Shown here one piece after another: positions 37,195-45,291 of a stretch of 46,216 nt of DNA. The stretch is taken from positions 1 to 46,216 of IMG/VR virus record IMGVR_UViG_3300017917_002425. One strand, 5' to 3'. The notes beneath the pieces were generated by a model. That model did not search any database. It was not told the origin of the DNA and saw nothing but the letters and a program-made list of their open reading frames with translations. This DNA comes from a virus. Each line of letters opens with the position of its first letter. Within the stretch, counting starts at the first letter, position 1. The translations under genes and the position numbers were made by a program.

Positions 37195-39606
37195 ATGGCA
37201 CAACCTGTTTGGATAACTCCTGCTGGTAATTTAGGAACCATACCGGAAGGTGTGTTTTACTCTGTGCCTTTGTTAGCACAAGATCCTGATAATATAGATA
37301 CTGTCTATTACAAACTTATTGCTGGTCAATTGCCAGCTGGTATTGAAGTAGTTTCGGCTACTGGAATAATCTCTGGCGTACCGCAACCGGTAGTTATTAT
37401 AGATGGAGTTCCGACTCTAGTTAGTGAGGATGTCACTAGTAAATTTGCTATTCGTGCATACACTACAAAAGTAGTTAATGGTGTCACAGTAATTAATCGT
37501 TTAGCTGATAGAACATTTACTCTTACTGTAGCAGGACAAAACGATCCTGAATTTATAACGCCGGCTGGACAGATTGGACAGTATTTTGATGGAACACAAG
37601 TTTCAGATTTGCAAATTCAATATACCGATGTTGATCCAGCAGATAATGTTATAGTAAAATTAGCAGGTGGACAATTACCTCCTGGACTAACAATTTCCCC
37701 TACTGGTTTAATATCAGGATTTATTTCTCCTAACACAGATGCTGGAGTTCCAAGTGGATTTAGTCGAGACGGAATTGGATATGATCAATATGGATTTGAT
37801 TATTCAACTAAGAGTTCTACAGTAAACTATTCTTTTGTATTAGAAATTACAGATGGTAAGTCTAGTAATTTAAGAACTTTTAGTATTTTAGTTTATAGTC
37901 GCAATGCGTTAACTGCCGACGACACTCAGTTTACAGCCGATAATACTTTTATTACAGCCGATGCTTCGCCAACTCGTACACCTATATTATTAACCCCACA
38001 AGGATCTATTGGTACCATACGTAATGATAATTTCTTTGCATTTAAATTTGATGGGTTAGATCTCGACGGAGACCAAATTAGTTATACTATTAGTTTAGGT
38101 GGAACAATTGGTTTTGACTTGGCCACTGTAAGTTTTACTCCAGGTAGTTATGACTACCCGGGTGAAAGTTTTGACCAAGGCGGCTTTACATTGCCTCCAG
38201 GATTAGAGTTAGACCCAACCACAGGATGGTTATATGGATTTATTCCTGACTTGGGTATAACTGAATTGACTTATAATTTTGCTATTCGTGTTTACAAAAC
38301 AAACGATCCTGCTATAATCAGTGACTACTATTATTATTCAATGAATATTACCGGTAATCTCAGTACTCAAGTCACTTGGTTAACTGACAGCAACTTAGGC
38401 AGTATTGATAATGGTGCAATCAGCACACTGTATGTTAAGGCTGTAAATGCCAGCGGCATTCCAATTCAGTATCAGTTGGCTTCAGGGACTGCAAGTAGTT
38501 TACCTCAAGGATTACAATTACTGCCCGAAGGCGATATCGCTGGCCGTGTTAGTTTTGACACCTTTGCACTAGATGGCGGAACAACTACATTTGACGTTCA
38601 AAGTCGAAATGTTTACAATCCTAATACCAGTGCTACTGCATCGTTAACAACAGAAACTACATTTGATATGGTGCATACTTTCACTGTTAATGCTTATAGT
38701 GTTAATGGTGTAGTTAATGTTTTTAAAACATTCTCAATTCGTGTAGTTCGTGTTTACAATGAACCGTTTGATAATTTGTATATACAAGCAATGCCGCCAC
38801 CAAACGATCGCAATTTATTAGATAACTTATTACAGAGTGTTGATATATTCCCTCCAGAGTTGTTGTATCGTCCTCAAGATCCAAACTTTGGTGTGGCTAC
38901 CCGAGTAAAATATTGGCATGCATACGGACTTACTGCTTCTACAATTGATTCTTATGTCGAAGCAATGAATTTAAATCATTATTGGAAAAATTTAGTTTTA
39001 GGCAGTATCGAAACAGCTCGAGCACTTGATGCTAACGGCAATGTAATTTATGAAGTAGTTTATAGTCGCGTCGTTGATAATTTAGTTAACAACGAAGGTG
39101 AAAGTGTAGGTAAAGAAGTTGTATTACCCTATCCATTAGCCGACGGAACAACTACTGTTTATCCAAACAGTTTAGTTGATATGCGTACACAAATTATTGA
39201 TAGTGTGGGACAAATTTCAAATGTTCTTCCACTATGGATGACCAGCAAGCAAGTAAATGGACAAGTTCTTGGATTTACACCTGCTTGGGTAATTGCATAT
39301 ACATTGCCGGGTGAAAGCGGGCAAATTGCTTACAATATTAAAACTATATTCGGCGAACGCCTAAACTTAGTTGATTTTGATGTTGATCGTTATGAGTTAG
39401 ATAATTTATTAACTAAGAATTGGAACAGAAATGCACAAGAGTGGATTCCTACACCTCCAGAAGCTACTACTTTTGACGTAAATCCTGGTCCTCCAACAGT
39501 GTTTGATGGCGGCAGCATACAGTTTATTGCCCCTGTAGATATGTATAGCAACACACAGATATACGATAAATATCTTGTATTTCCCAAACGGAACATTTTA
39601 GAATAA
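37195..39606 (+). CDS. Ig-repeat virion protein, 803 residues
   Basis: Contains at least four putative-Ig (He_PIG/cadherin-like) repeats. Their hallmark is a LPxGL-x-x-x-G-x-I-x-G pattern: GQLPAGIEVVSATGIISGVP (about 44-63), GQLPPGLTISPTGLISG, LPPGLELDPTTGWLYG and LPQGLQLLPEGDIAG. The last 270 residues are a separate domain starting near the VRVYNEPFDNLYIQAMPPPN segment. Such repeats form rods on capsids or tail fibres. It starts eight bases after the module protein. Confidence 0.85.
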   Translation: MAQPVWITPAGNLGTIPEGVFYSVPLLAQDPDNIDTVYYKLIAGQLPAGIEVVSATGIISGVPQPVVIIDGVPTLVSEDVTSKFAIRAYTTKVVNGVTVINRLADRTFTLTVAGQNDPEFITPAGQIGQYFDGTQVSDLQIQYTDVDPADNVIVKLAGGQLPPGLTISPTGLISGFISPNTDAGVPSGFSRDGIGYDQYGFDYSTKSSTVNYSFVLEITDGKSSNLRTFSILVYSRNALTADDTQFTADNTFITADASPTRTPILLTPQGSIGTIRNDNFFAFKFDGLDLDGDQISYTISLGGTIGFDLATVSFTPGSYDYPGESFDQGGFTLPPGLELDPTTGWLYGFIPDLGITELTYNFAIRVYKTNDPAIISDYYYYSMNITGNLSTQVTWLTDSNLGSIDNGAISTLYVKAVNASGIPIQYQLASGTASSLPQGLQLLPEGDIAGRVSFDTFALDGGTTTFDVQSRNVYNPNTSATASLTTETTFDMVHTFTVNAYSVNGVVNVFKTFSIRVVRVYNEPFDNLYIQAMPPPNDRNLLDNLLQSVDIFPPELLYRPQDPNFGVATRVKYWHAYGLTASTIDSYVEAMNLNHYWKNLVLGSIETARALDANGNVIYEVVYSRVVDNLVNNEGESVGKEVVLPYPLADGTTTVYPNSLVDMRTQIIDSVGQISNVLPLWMTSKQVNGQVLGFTPAWVIAYTLPGESGQIAYNIKTIFGERLNLVDFDVDRYELDNLLTKNWNRNAQEWIPTPPEATTFDVNPGPPTVFDGGSIQFIAPVDMYSNTQIYDKYLVFPKRNILE

Positions 39607-39619
39607 CTTAGGATAACTT

Positions 39620-40501
39620 ATGACAAGTTCAATTAACCCAAATAACATCGATGGCGCTTATCCATACGCTGGTCAAGATAATAATTCGCAAGGTTTTCGC
39701 GATAATTTTACTAATACAAAGACCAACTTCCAATATGCGGCAAACGAAATTACTGACTTACAAAACAAGGCAGTTCTTAAAAGTGCATTAACAGGTACTA
39801 CGCTAAACAACGATATGGGTGGAAGTATTTTAAGCAACTTCCAAGGTCAAAATATTAGCGGAACTGTTGTTTCGTTAGGAACATTAAGTGGCGATGTTGG
39901 TATTAACTATGCCGCTGGCCCATTCCAAACTGTGACTACTAGTGGTCCTATTAGTTTAGCATTTACTAACTTTACCGCAGCAGGAACATACGATTCAGTC
40001 ACTGTTCAAGTTGCTGTTGCTAGTGTTGCTCATACATTAACTTTTCCTGCTGCTGTTAGTGTTAACAATACTGGTATTCAAGGTTTAGACGATACAACAA
40101 ATACTATTACTTTTGCTGCTACTGGAACGTATGTATTTAATTTTACTACAAGCAACGGTGGCACTACAATTACTGTTAGTGAAGTAAACGCAAAACTTCG
40201 TCCATTTAATAATAGTCAAGAAGATTTGGCCGCCAGTGCTGCTATTAGTTTAGCAACCACAGTTAGTTACTTCACAACAGACGCTGCCGAAACAGCAACT
40301 TTGGCTGATGGCGCAGAAGGTCAAATTAAAACCTTAATTGCTATTGATGTATCTGCAGGTAATATGGTTGTCACTGTAGCTAGTCCAGGGTGGACTGGCG
40401 CTGGAACTATTACATTTAATGCTGCCGGAGATGCTTGCACTTTACAATTTGTGCAAGGTGCTTGGTACTGTATCGGCAATAACAGCGTCACATTAGCCTA
40501 A
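39620..40501 (+). CDS. Virion structural protein, 293 residues
   Basis: N-terminus SINPNNIDGAYPYAGQDNNS followed by QGFRDNFTNTKTNFQYAANE is an assembly module I associate with T4-like structural proteins. The C-terminal 120 residues (AAISLATTVSYFTTDAAETA through GAWYCIGNNSVTLA) form a beta-rich tip domain. An AGGATAA site precedes it. Part of the virion cluster 36920-40501. Confidence 0.8.
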   Translation: MTSSINPNNIDGAYPYAGQDNNSQGFRDNFTNTKTNFQYAANEITDLQNKAVLKSALTGTTLNNDMGGSILSNFQGQNISGTVVSLGTLSGDVGINYAAGPFQTVTTSGPISLAFTNFTAAGTYDSVTVQVAVASVAHTLTFPAAVSVNNTGIQGLDDTTNTITFAATGTYVFNFTTSNGGTTITVSEVNAKLRPFNNSQEDLAASAAISLATTVSYFTTDAAETATLADGAEGQIKTLIAIDVSAGNMVVTVASPGWTGAGTITFNAAGDACTLQFVQGAWYCIGNNSVTLA

Positions 40502-40511
40502 CCAAAATTTA

Positions 40512-40540
40512 TTGACAGCAGTCTAATTTTAGTATAAAAT
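40512..40540 (+). promoter_or_regulatory. Sigma70-like promoter, probably leaderless
   Basis: TTGACA (40512-40517) with TAAAAT (40535-40540) at 17 bp, or TATAAA (40533-40538) at 15 bp. The ATG at 40547 lies where transcription should begin, although AAAGG sits just before it. Confidence 0.65.
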
Positions 40541-40546
40541 AAAGGT

Positions 40547-40768
40547 ATGGAACACCCTCTTATACCAAACTTAGACTCGCTGACTACTCAGCAACTTACT
40601 GATAAAATTTCAGAGCTTAATAAAAAATTAGGTATTGCTTATCGTACAGGCAATAGCTATCTATGCGATCAAATTCGTATGGCGCTTGAAAGCTACCAAA
40701 CCAAATATCAAGAACGTCTAAACGGTTCCGAGAAAACTCCGTTTGATGAGGTTATTGATATTAAATGA
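40547..40768 (+). CDS. Conserved-looking T4-like small protein, 73 residues
   Basis: MEHPLIPNLDSLTTQQLTDK..., a helical protein whose core ISELNKKLGIAYRTGN and MALESYQTKYQERL resembles small proteins I recall from T4-like cyanophages. No role is known. It overlaps the next gene by four bases. Confidence 0.72.
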   Translation: MEHPLIPNLDSLTTQQLTDKISELNKKLGIAYRTGNSYLCDQIRMALESYQTKYQERLNGSEKTPFDEVIDIK

Positions 40769-41373
40769 ACGTTAGACTACAATACACATTTCACTTTACC
40801 GCAGGCGTGCATTGGAGCGGGCAATTAATCATGAACGGTTATCGACTAACTGTTTATATGGTGACCAATGTTCGCGAAGCTGAACTTACTAACACGGCCT
40901 TTGAAAGATTAAAATATTTCATTAATGAAGAAATCGACTCAACTGTGTTTATTAACTCAGAAGATCAAGAAGCCTGTAGACTTTATACTGCCGCTGGTAT
41001 TAAAATAACAACATTACCTAAAGAACCTGTAGATCAAATAGTAGGAGTAATGCTGTTTCATAAACTTAATGCTATTATGGAAGATCGTATTAGTGTACTA
41101 GAAACAGAACTCTCAAGTCACTTAGGTGATAATATGAGTTATTTGCACAGTGAAAATGAAAACACAGAAGATATTGTAATTCCAAAATGGTGGACCAGCC
41201 CAGACTTAACACACTTTGAATTAGAATATCAAGACGGAGACCATGTGTTTAGTTTAGCCCCTGGTAATTATTCTCTATGGGCGGAGTTAGGTTTAGGATG
41301 GCCCGACGATGAACCCAAAGAAACTGGAAACATAGTTTTTGCAGAATTTGGAAAAGATGAAACAAAACACTAA
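40765..41373 (+). CDS. Unknown phage protein, 202 residues
   Basis: A 202-residue soluble, acidic protein: N-terminal beta section (MNVRLQYTFHFTAGVHWSGQ), middle helices, and a C-terminal part with SPDLTHFELEYQDGDHVFSL. No family is recognised. An ATGA start couples it to the gene before. Confidence 0.75.
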   Translation: MNVRLQYTFHFTAGVHWSGQLIMNGYRLTVYMVTNVREAELTNTAFERLKYFINEEIDSTVFINSEDQEACRLYTAAGIKITTLPKEPVDQIVGVMLFHKLNAIMEDRISVLETELSSHLGDNMSYLHSENENTEDIVIPKWWTSPDLTHFELEYQDGDHVFSLAPGNYSLWAELGLGWPDDEPKETGNIVFAEFGKDETKH

Positions 41374-41872
41374 CGGTGAAATGATCTTTGATGAGCAGGA
41401 TATATGCGACTTGCTAATGCAGGGTCGCGAGCCTGGTTCTATTAAACGTATGCTAGTAGATAGTTCGGTTAATATTGAACACATGATTGATTTTGTTGAT
41501 CGTATGCCCGAGTTTATTAAACATGTCGGTGACCCTACGATTAGTATGACCGTGTTTGATAAAAACGCACAAGCTCGTTGGCACATGCCCGAAGAATACC
41601 GACAGTTAGATATCGCTGAATACATTTTAGGTTTATGTAATAACGAAGCAGAATTACAACGCTGTGGACATGAACTATTACTGTATCAAGAAAAAGACTT
41701 GTTTAACTTGCTACGATATCTAAAGTATTTGGTAGATGTTATGACAACAAACAAGGTTATTTGGGGTGTAGGCCGTGGTTCAAGTGTGGCTAGTTATGTA
41801 CTATACAAACTAGGAGTACACAGAATTGACTCGATGTTCTATAAATTAGAGCCTGAGGAATTCCTTCGTTAA
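41357..41872 (+). CDS. DNA polymerase III alpha-like fragment without the catalytic aspartates
   Basis: 171 residues from ATG 41357 (a TTG at 41339 is possible). The last 40 residues, WGVGRGSSVASYVLYKLG (136-153) and HRIDSMFYKLEPEEFLR, align with the DnaE/PolC palm segment GPGRGSAAGSLVAYALxI...DPLxxxLLFERFLN. The protein ends just before the PDxD catalytic aspartates would occur, so it cannot polymerise DNA by itself. The N-terminal 130 residues are unassigned. It could bind nucleotide or DNA ends, or act as a decoy or regulator of the host replisome. It overlaps the previous gene by 17 bases. Confidence 0.75.
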   Translation: MKQNTNGEMIFDEQDICDLLMQGREPGSIKRMLVDSSVNIEHMIDFVDRMPEFIKHVGDPTISMTVFDKNAQARWHMPEEYRQLDIAEYILGLCNNEAELQRCGHELLLYQEKDLFNLLRYLKYLVDVMTTNKVIWGVGRGSSVASYVLYKLGVHRIDSMFYKLEPEEFLR

Positions 41873-41875
41873 ATA
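41868..41875 (+). promoter_or_regulatory. T4-late-promoter-like element
   Basis: GTTAAATA (41868-41875) overlaps the preceding stop and lies 24 bases before the ATG at 41900, with CAAGGAA between. No -35. Confidence 0.42.
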
Positions 41876-41899
41876 TAGGACTATTTCAAGGAAATAATT

Positions 41900-42391
41900 A
41901 TGACGCAGAAAGTTTATAAATCGGCTATGGGGAAACCAATTGACTTAGGATCCCTTATTTTACAAAACGAAAATGTAAGAGCAGTGGGCAACATGAATGT
42001 TAATGCTCGCGGTGATCTATTAGATAGCACAAATAAAGTCATTGATAAGAAGAGCCATCAGGTACAACGTCAATATCAACGAACTACAAATGTTTCGGAT
42101 TCTGCTACAGTTCAAACTAGTACGAGAGCAGCCAAACAATCAACACCTGTTGAAAAAAATTCTGCCGATTTAGAAGACTTCGAAGATCCGTTGGATACTT
42201 TGGCACCAGAAGCTGAAGTTGTTGCAGTGGCACAACCAGTTGAAGCCCCAGAGCCGGTTTCTGAGAATACTTTTGGTCCTACAGGTGAAGGCGGCTTGGC
42301 GGCTGCTATTGCTCGTAGTAGATTAATTAAGCAAGAAAAAGAAAAAACACTTCGTGAAAAAGCTAGAGAACAAGGAATAAGAAAGATCTAA
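41900..42391 (+). CDS. Probable T4-like structural or assembly protein, 163 residues
   Basis: The N-terminal block GKPIDLGSLILQNENVRAVG followed by NMNVNARGDLLD looks conserved among T4-like phages, as I recall it. The middle (residues 75-130) is Glu/Pro/Val-rich and likely disordered. The C-terminal helix RSRLIKQEKEKTLREKAREQ is strongly charged. The late-type element and disordered linker suit a virion or scaffold protein, but the role is not established. Confidence 0.7.
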   Translation: MTQKVYKSAMGKPIDLGSLILQNENVRAVGNMNVNARGDLLDSTNKVIDKKSHQVQRQYQRTTNVSDSATVQTSTRAAKQSTPVEKNSADLEDFEDPLDTLAPEAEVVAVAQPVEAPEPVSENTFGPTGEGGLAAAIARSRLIKQEKEKTLREKAREQGIRKI

Positions 42392-42392
42392 G

Positions 42393-42791
42393 ATGACGAA
42401 AGCAGCATTTGCACCACACCAAATCCCACGCGAAAAGATTCGAGCATTACAAAATGATGTACTAGTATCAGATATGGAATTTGATACTCGTATTACTCAA
42501 GCAGGATTAATATTACCAAACGACAACGGTACTAGTCTAGGAATTCGTCCACGTTGGGGTCGTGTATATGCTGTAGGTCCTAAACAGAAAGAAGTACGAG
42601 TAGGACAATGGATTATGGTTGCACATGGTCGGTGGACTCGAGGCATTGATATCGAAGACGGCGAGCTCGCACACAAACGCACTATTCGTAAAATTGACCC
42701 AAATGATATTCTTTTAGTATCTGATCGTGAAGACCGTCCACAAGATGATACCATGAGTACCGCAGTACACGTTGCCAAGCAAGAACGCTAG
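42393..42791 (+). CDS. GroES/gp31-like co-chaperonin
   Basis: 132 residues with the GroES-type fold: LQNDVLVSDMEF, then TQAGLILPNDNGTSLGIRPR (about 36-55, the place of the mobile loop), WGRVYAVGPKQKEVRVGQWI and a final DILLVSDRED strand. T4 gp31 replaces GroES to let GroEL fold the large capsid protein. This protein probably caps host GroEL for the same purpose; the extended N-terminus and C-terminus differ from host GroES. It starts one base after the previous stop. Confidence 0.85.
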   Translation: MTKAAFAPHQIPREKIRALQNDVLVSDMEFDTRITQAGLILPNDNGTSLGIRPRWGRVYAVGPKQKEVRVGQWIMVAHGRWTRGIDIEDGELAHKRTIRKIDPNDILLVSDREDRPQDDTMSTAVHVAKQER

Positions 42792-42792
42792 C

Positions 42793-43023
42793 ATGGCCCC
42801 AGTAAAGAAACAACCTAAATGTAGTATTTGTCGTAAAGTTCCTACACCTGACTGTGATTATAAACAGGGTCGGTGTCCACATACTCCTAGTCTACTAGAT
42901 CAAATATTATCCAACCCGTATAAAACAAGATTTTTTAACCTACTTAAATTTTTCAAAGGCAAAAATGAATCATCCAGATCCAAAACTACACAGAAACATA
43001 AGTCTAGTAAAAAGCGCACTTAG
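42793..43023 (+). CDS. Small zinc-ribbon-like protein, 76 residues
   Basis: A Cys/His cluster CSICRKVPTPDCDYKQGRCPH gives CxxC, then Cys and Cys-Pro-His, a likely zinc site. The C-terminus is Lys/Ser-rich (KNESSRSKTTQKHKSSKKRT). The ATG at 42793 is preferred over a TTG at 42772 that lies within the co-chaperonin gene. Resembles conserved T4-like small proteins; role unknown. Confidence 0.72.
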   Translation: MAPVKKQPKCSICRKVPTPDCDYKQGRCPHTPSLLDQILSNPYKTRFFNLLKFFKGKNESSRSKTTQKHKSSKKRT

Positions 43024-43123
43024 AATCTTAGCAGGCGGCCTTCTTTGTGCCGGGCAATTATTTGCTGCAGGTGCACTCTTAATCCTAGCAGAATGCCTAG
43101 GAATTGCCGAAGAACTAGTGTAA
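42965..43123 (+). CDS. Small membrane protein, 52 residues
   Basis: MNHPDPKLHRNISLVKSALR..., with a hydrophobic span from about residue 21 to 46 (ILAGGLLCAGQLFAAGALLI). It overlaps the zinc-ribbon gene by 59 bases in another frame, and its stop shares a base with the next ATG. I recall similar short membrane proteins at this place in T4-like genomes. Role unknown. Confidence 0.68.
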   Translation: MNHPDPKLHRNISLVKSALRILAGGLLCAGQLFAAGALLILAECLGIAEELV

Positions 43124-43287
43124 TGCAAAACCCACTCACAATGCTCAAACGTCGTAGACAAGAGCAGGCCGAGAAGCGTAAAATACAAGAACAAGAAAAG
43201 TTAATAGAGGCATTACGACGTCCTGAGAATGAACCTCGGCGTAGGCCAGCTATGAAATTTGCATCTAATAGAGTAAGGAACAAATGA
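43123..43287 (+). CDS. Small very basic helical protein, 54 residues
   Basis: MQNPLTMLKRRRQEQAEKRK..., ending RRRPAMKFASNRVRNK. A long Arg/Lys/Glu/Gln helix with basic ends. TAATG start and ATGA end couple it to its neighbours. It may bind nucleic acid or act with the clamp loader; unproven. Confidence 0.62.
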   Translation: MQNPLTMLKRRRQEQAEKRKIQEQEKLIEALRRPENEPRRRPAMKFASNRVRNK

Positions 43288-44207
43288 ACGAACTTTGGGT
43301 AGAAAAATATAGACCATCTACAGCACAAGATTATGTGTTTGTTGATGATACACAACGTGATCAAGTTATGTCGTGGATTAAGAATAAAACAATTCCGCAT
43401 TTATTATTTTCCGGTAGTCCGGGCACAGGTAAAACTACATTAGCTAAGATGTTAATTAACGAACTAGGTGTTGATGAATATGATGTTATGTTTGCTAATG
43501 GATCTAAAGAAGCTCGTAAAGTTGAATGGGTAGACAAGTTAATTAGTTTTTGTCAAACTATGCCGTATGGTGATTTAAAAGTAGTGCTGATTGACGAAGC
43601 TGATTATATGAATCCAAACTCAGTGCAACCTGCGCTACGTAATTTAATGGAAGATTATAGCGAAACTGTTAGATTCATTTTAACTTGCAATTACCCTAAC
43701 AAGATTATTCCGCCTATCCATAGTCGTGTTCAGCAAATGCATATTGTTAAAACTGATCATGTAGAGTTTACTGCTCGTGTGGCAACTGTGTTAGTGACTG
43801 AAAATATTGAGTTTGATATTGACACACTTGATACCTATGTTAAAGCAACTTATCCAGATTTAAGAAAATGTTTAAATCTTGTGCAACAAAACAGCACAAC
43901 TGGAAAATTAATTGCACCAGGACTTTCTGACAAATCAATAGGCGACTGGAAACTAGATGCTGTAGCATTATTCAAAGCAGGTAAAATTCGCGAAGGTCGA
44001 ACACTAATCTGTCAACAAAGTACTCCAGAAGAAACTGAGGATATATTCCGCTGGATGTATGATAATTTAGATTTGTGGTCTAAAGATATTGAAAGACAAG
44101 ATCAAGCAATTATTATTATACGCAATGGTATTGCTAACATGCCATTAGTAGCCGATCACGAAATAAATCTAAGTGCTACATTATCGGAATTATGTCAACT
44201 CGGTTAA
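43284..44207 (+). CDS. Sliding-clamp loader ATPase subunit (gp44-like)
   Basis: 307 residues, AAA+ clamp-loader fold. It opens MNELWVEKYRPSTAQDYVF, the typical RFC/gp44 start. Walker A is GSPGTGKTT (44-52), Walker B VLIDEAD (101-107), sensor 1 ILTCNYPNKIIPPIHSR with the arginine-finger SRC-like HSR. T4 gp44 is about 319 residues and works with gp62 to load the gp45 clamp for replication and late transcription. The partner genes are not in the window. The late-promoter-like motifs here fit a clamp-dependent late system. Confidence 0.94.
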   Translation: MNELWVEKYRPSTAQDYVFVDDTQRDQVMSWIKNKTIPHLLFSGSPGTGKTTLAKMLINELGVDEYDVMFANGSKEARKVEWVDKLISFCQTMPYGDLKVVLIDEADYMNPNSVQPALRNLMEDYSETVRFILTCNYPNKIIPPIHSRVQQMHIVKTDHVEFTARVATVLVTENIEFDIDTLDTYVKATYPDLRKCLNLVQQNSTTGKLIAPGLSDKSIGDWKLDAVALFKAGKIREGRTLICQQSTPEETEDIFRWMYDNLDLWSKDIERQDQAIIIIRNGIANMPLVADHEINLSATLSELCQLG

Positions 44208-44959
44208 ACGTCTGTTTTAATGGTTGTAGTCTTACAGCAGGCGAGGGCTTTCCTGTAGAACAGCGATCAGATTTTATCTATGATAGACTTGTTGCTCGGC
44301 AATTTAATCTTGGTCATACAAACATAGCACAAGCAGGATCAAGCAACTATACTATTTTTATGCGTAGTGCTCAAGCACTGCTAAGTCAAAAGTACGATGT
44401 TGTATTCACTCAATGGACAGCATTAAATCGTCTGTGGTTATTTCCTGGGCCCGATAGTGTGTTCTATACCAATGATAGTCACCAACCAGATTTTCGGTAT
44501 CGTGACATTTATCTGTCAAAAAGTGAAAAACAAAAGTTTAAAGATACTGTACTATTGTTAAATCACGATTGGCAAAATATTTTAGATTTAATCGATTACT
44601 GTAAGATACTTGTTAAGTTGGCTAACAATAATACTCGTGTTGTTTTTATAAACGGATTAGTTCCTTGGCAAAGTGATCTTATCAAGCCGCTAACTGATAA
44701 TTTATCAGCTTCACTTAGTGATTATACTAAATCTATACTAGACTTTGATCAGCGCGACGATGCCGAAATTGTTAAATTTTTCCAACAACTGCAATCTAAG
44801 TTTTCCGAGCTTGATAAAGATTTATGGGTAAATTTATTTGATGCTTTTACAGACAATGCTACAGATATAGGACCCGAAGGACATCATCCTGGTGCAAATA
44901 GTCATCGATGGCTGGCCGATCAAGTTTCTAATTACATAACCGAAAGAGAGATCATATGA
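44192..44959 (+). CDS. SGNH-hydrolase-like protein, second copy
   Basis: 255 residues. The opening RLNVCFNGCSLTAGEGF places Ser13 in a GDSL-type block I (the Asp is Cys here), and PEGHHPGANSHRWLADQV near the C-terminus supplies the block V His. The middle is Trp/Asp-rich. It is distantly parallel to the protein at 35287. Probably an esterase-like enzyme or a catalytically altered relative; substrate unknown. It overlaps the clamp-loader gene by 16 bases. Confidence 0.7.
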   Translation: MSTRLNVCFNGCSLTAGEGFPVEQRSDFIYDRLVARQFNLGHTNIAQAGSSNYTIFMRSAQALLSQKYDVVFTQWTALNRLWLFPGPDSVFYTNDSHQPDFRYRDIYLSKSEKQKFKDTVLLLNHDWQNILDLIDYCKILVKLANNNTRVVFINGLVPWQSDLIKPLTDNLSASLSDYTKSILDFDQRDDAEIVKFFQQLQSKFSELDKDLWVNLFDAFTDNATDIGPEGHHPGANSHRWLADQVSNYITEREII

Positions 44960-45240
44960 GATATCTAATCCTAACTTATTATTATAAAGCCGACGGCAAG
45001 ATTGACGAAGGTATGACCGTAAGTAATAATCTTAAAACACGTGATTGGCAAACTGCCAATGTGATTTTGGATTTTAAAGAACAAAAAGTTCTTAAAGCTC
45101 ATACTAAAGATACTGCTATCCCTAAAGATTGGGATCGTATTGTTAGTTATTATTACCCATTCTACACACATATTATGGAACGCTTGTTTACTGAAAACGG
45201 GCATCCTATTGAAATTAAAGCAGAAGTTCCACAAAGTTAG
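44956..45240 (+). CDS. Conserved T4-like small protein, 94 residues
   Basis: MRYLILTYYYKADGKIDEGM..., TVSNNLKTRDWQTANVILDF and a C-terminal WDRIVSYYYPFYTHIMERLF match my memory of a small protein conserved in T4-like cyanophages. No role is known. It starts at an ATGA overlap with the SGNH gene. Confidence 0.78.
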   Translation: MRYLILTYYYKADGKIDEGMTVSNNLKTRDWQTANVILDFKEQKVLKAHTKDTAIPKDWDRIVSYYYPFYTHIMERLFTENGHPIEIKAEVPQS

Positions 45241-45256
45241 TACACACTAACCTAAC

Positions 45257-45285
45257 TTGACAACAATGACATTTTGTAGTATAAT
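45257..45285 (+). promoter_or_regulatory. Consensus sigma70 promoter, probably leaderless
   Basis: TTGACA (45257-45262), a 17-bp spacer and TATAAT (45280-45285). The ATG at 45292 coincides with the expected start of transcription; no ribosome site exists between. Confidence 0.88.
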
Positions 45286-45291
45286 AATACT

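Noticed and set aside
41339-41356. TTG start for the DnaE-like fragment
   Set aside because: It adds only six residues inside the previous gene; ATG 41357 has a GGAAAAG site and is simpler.
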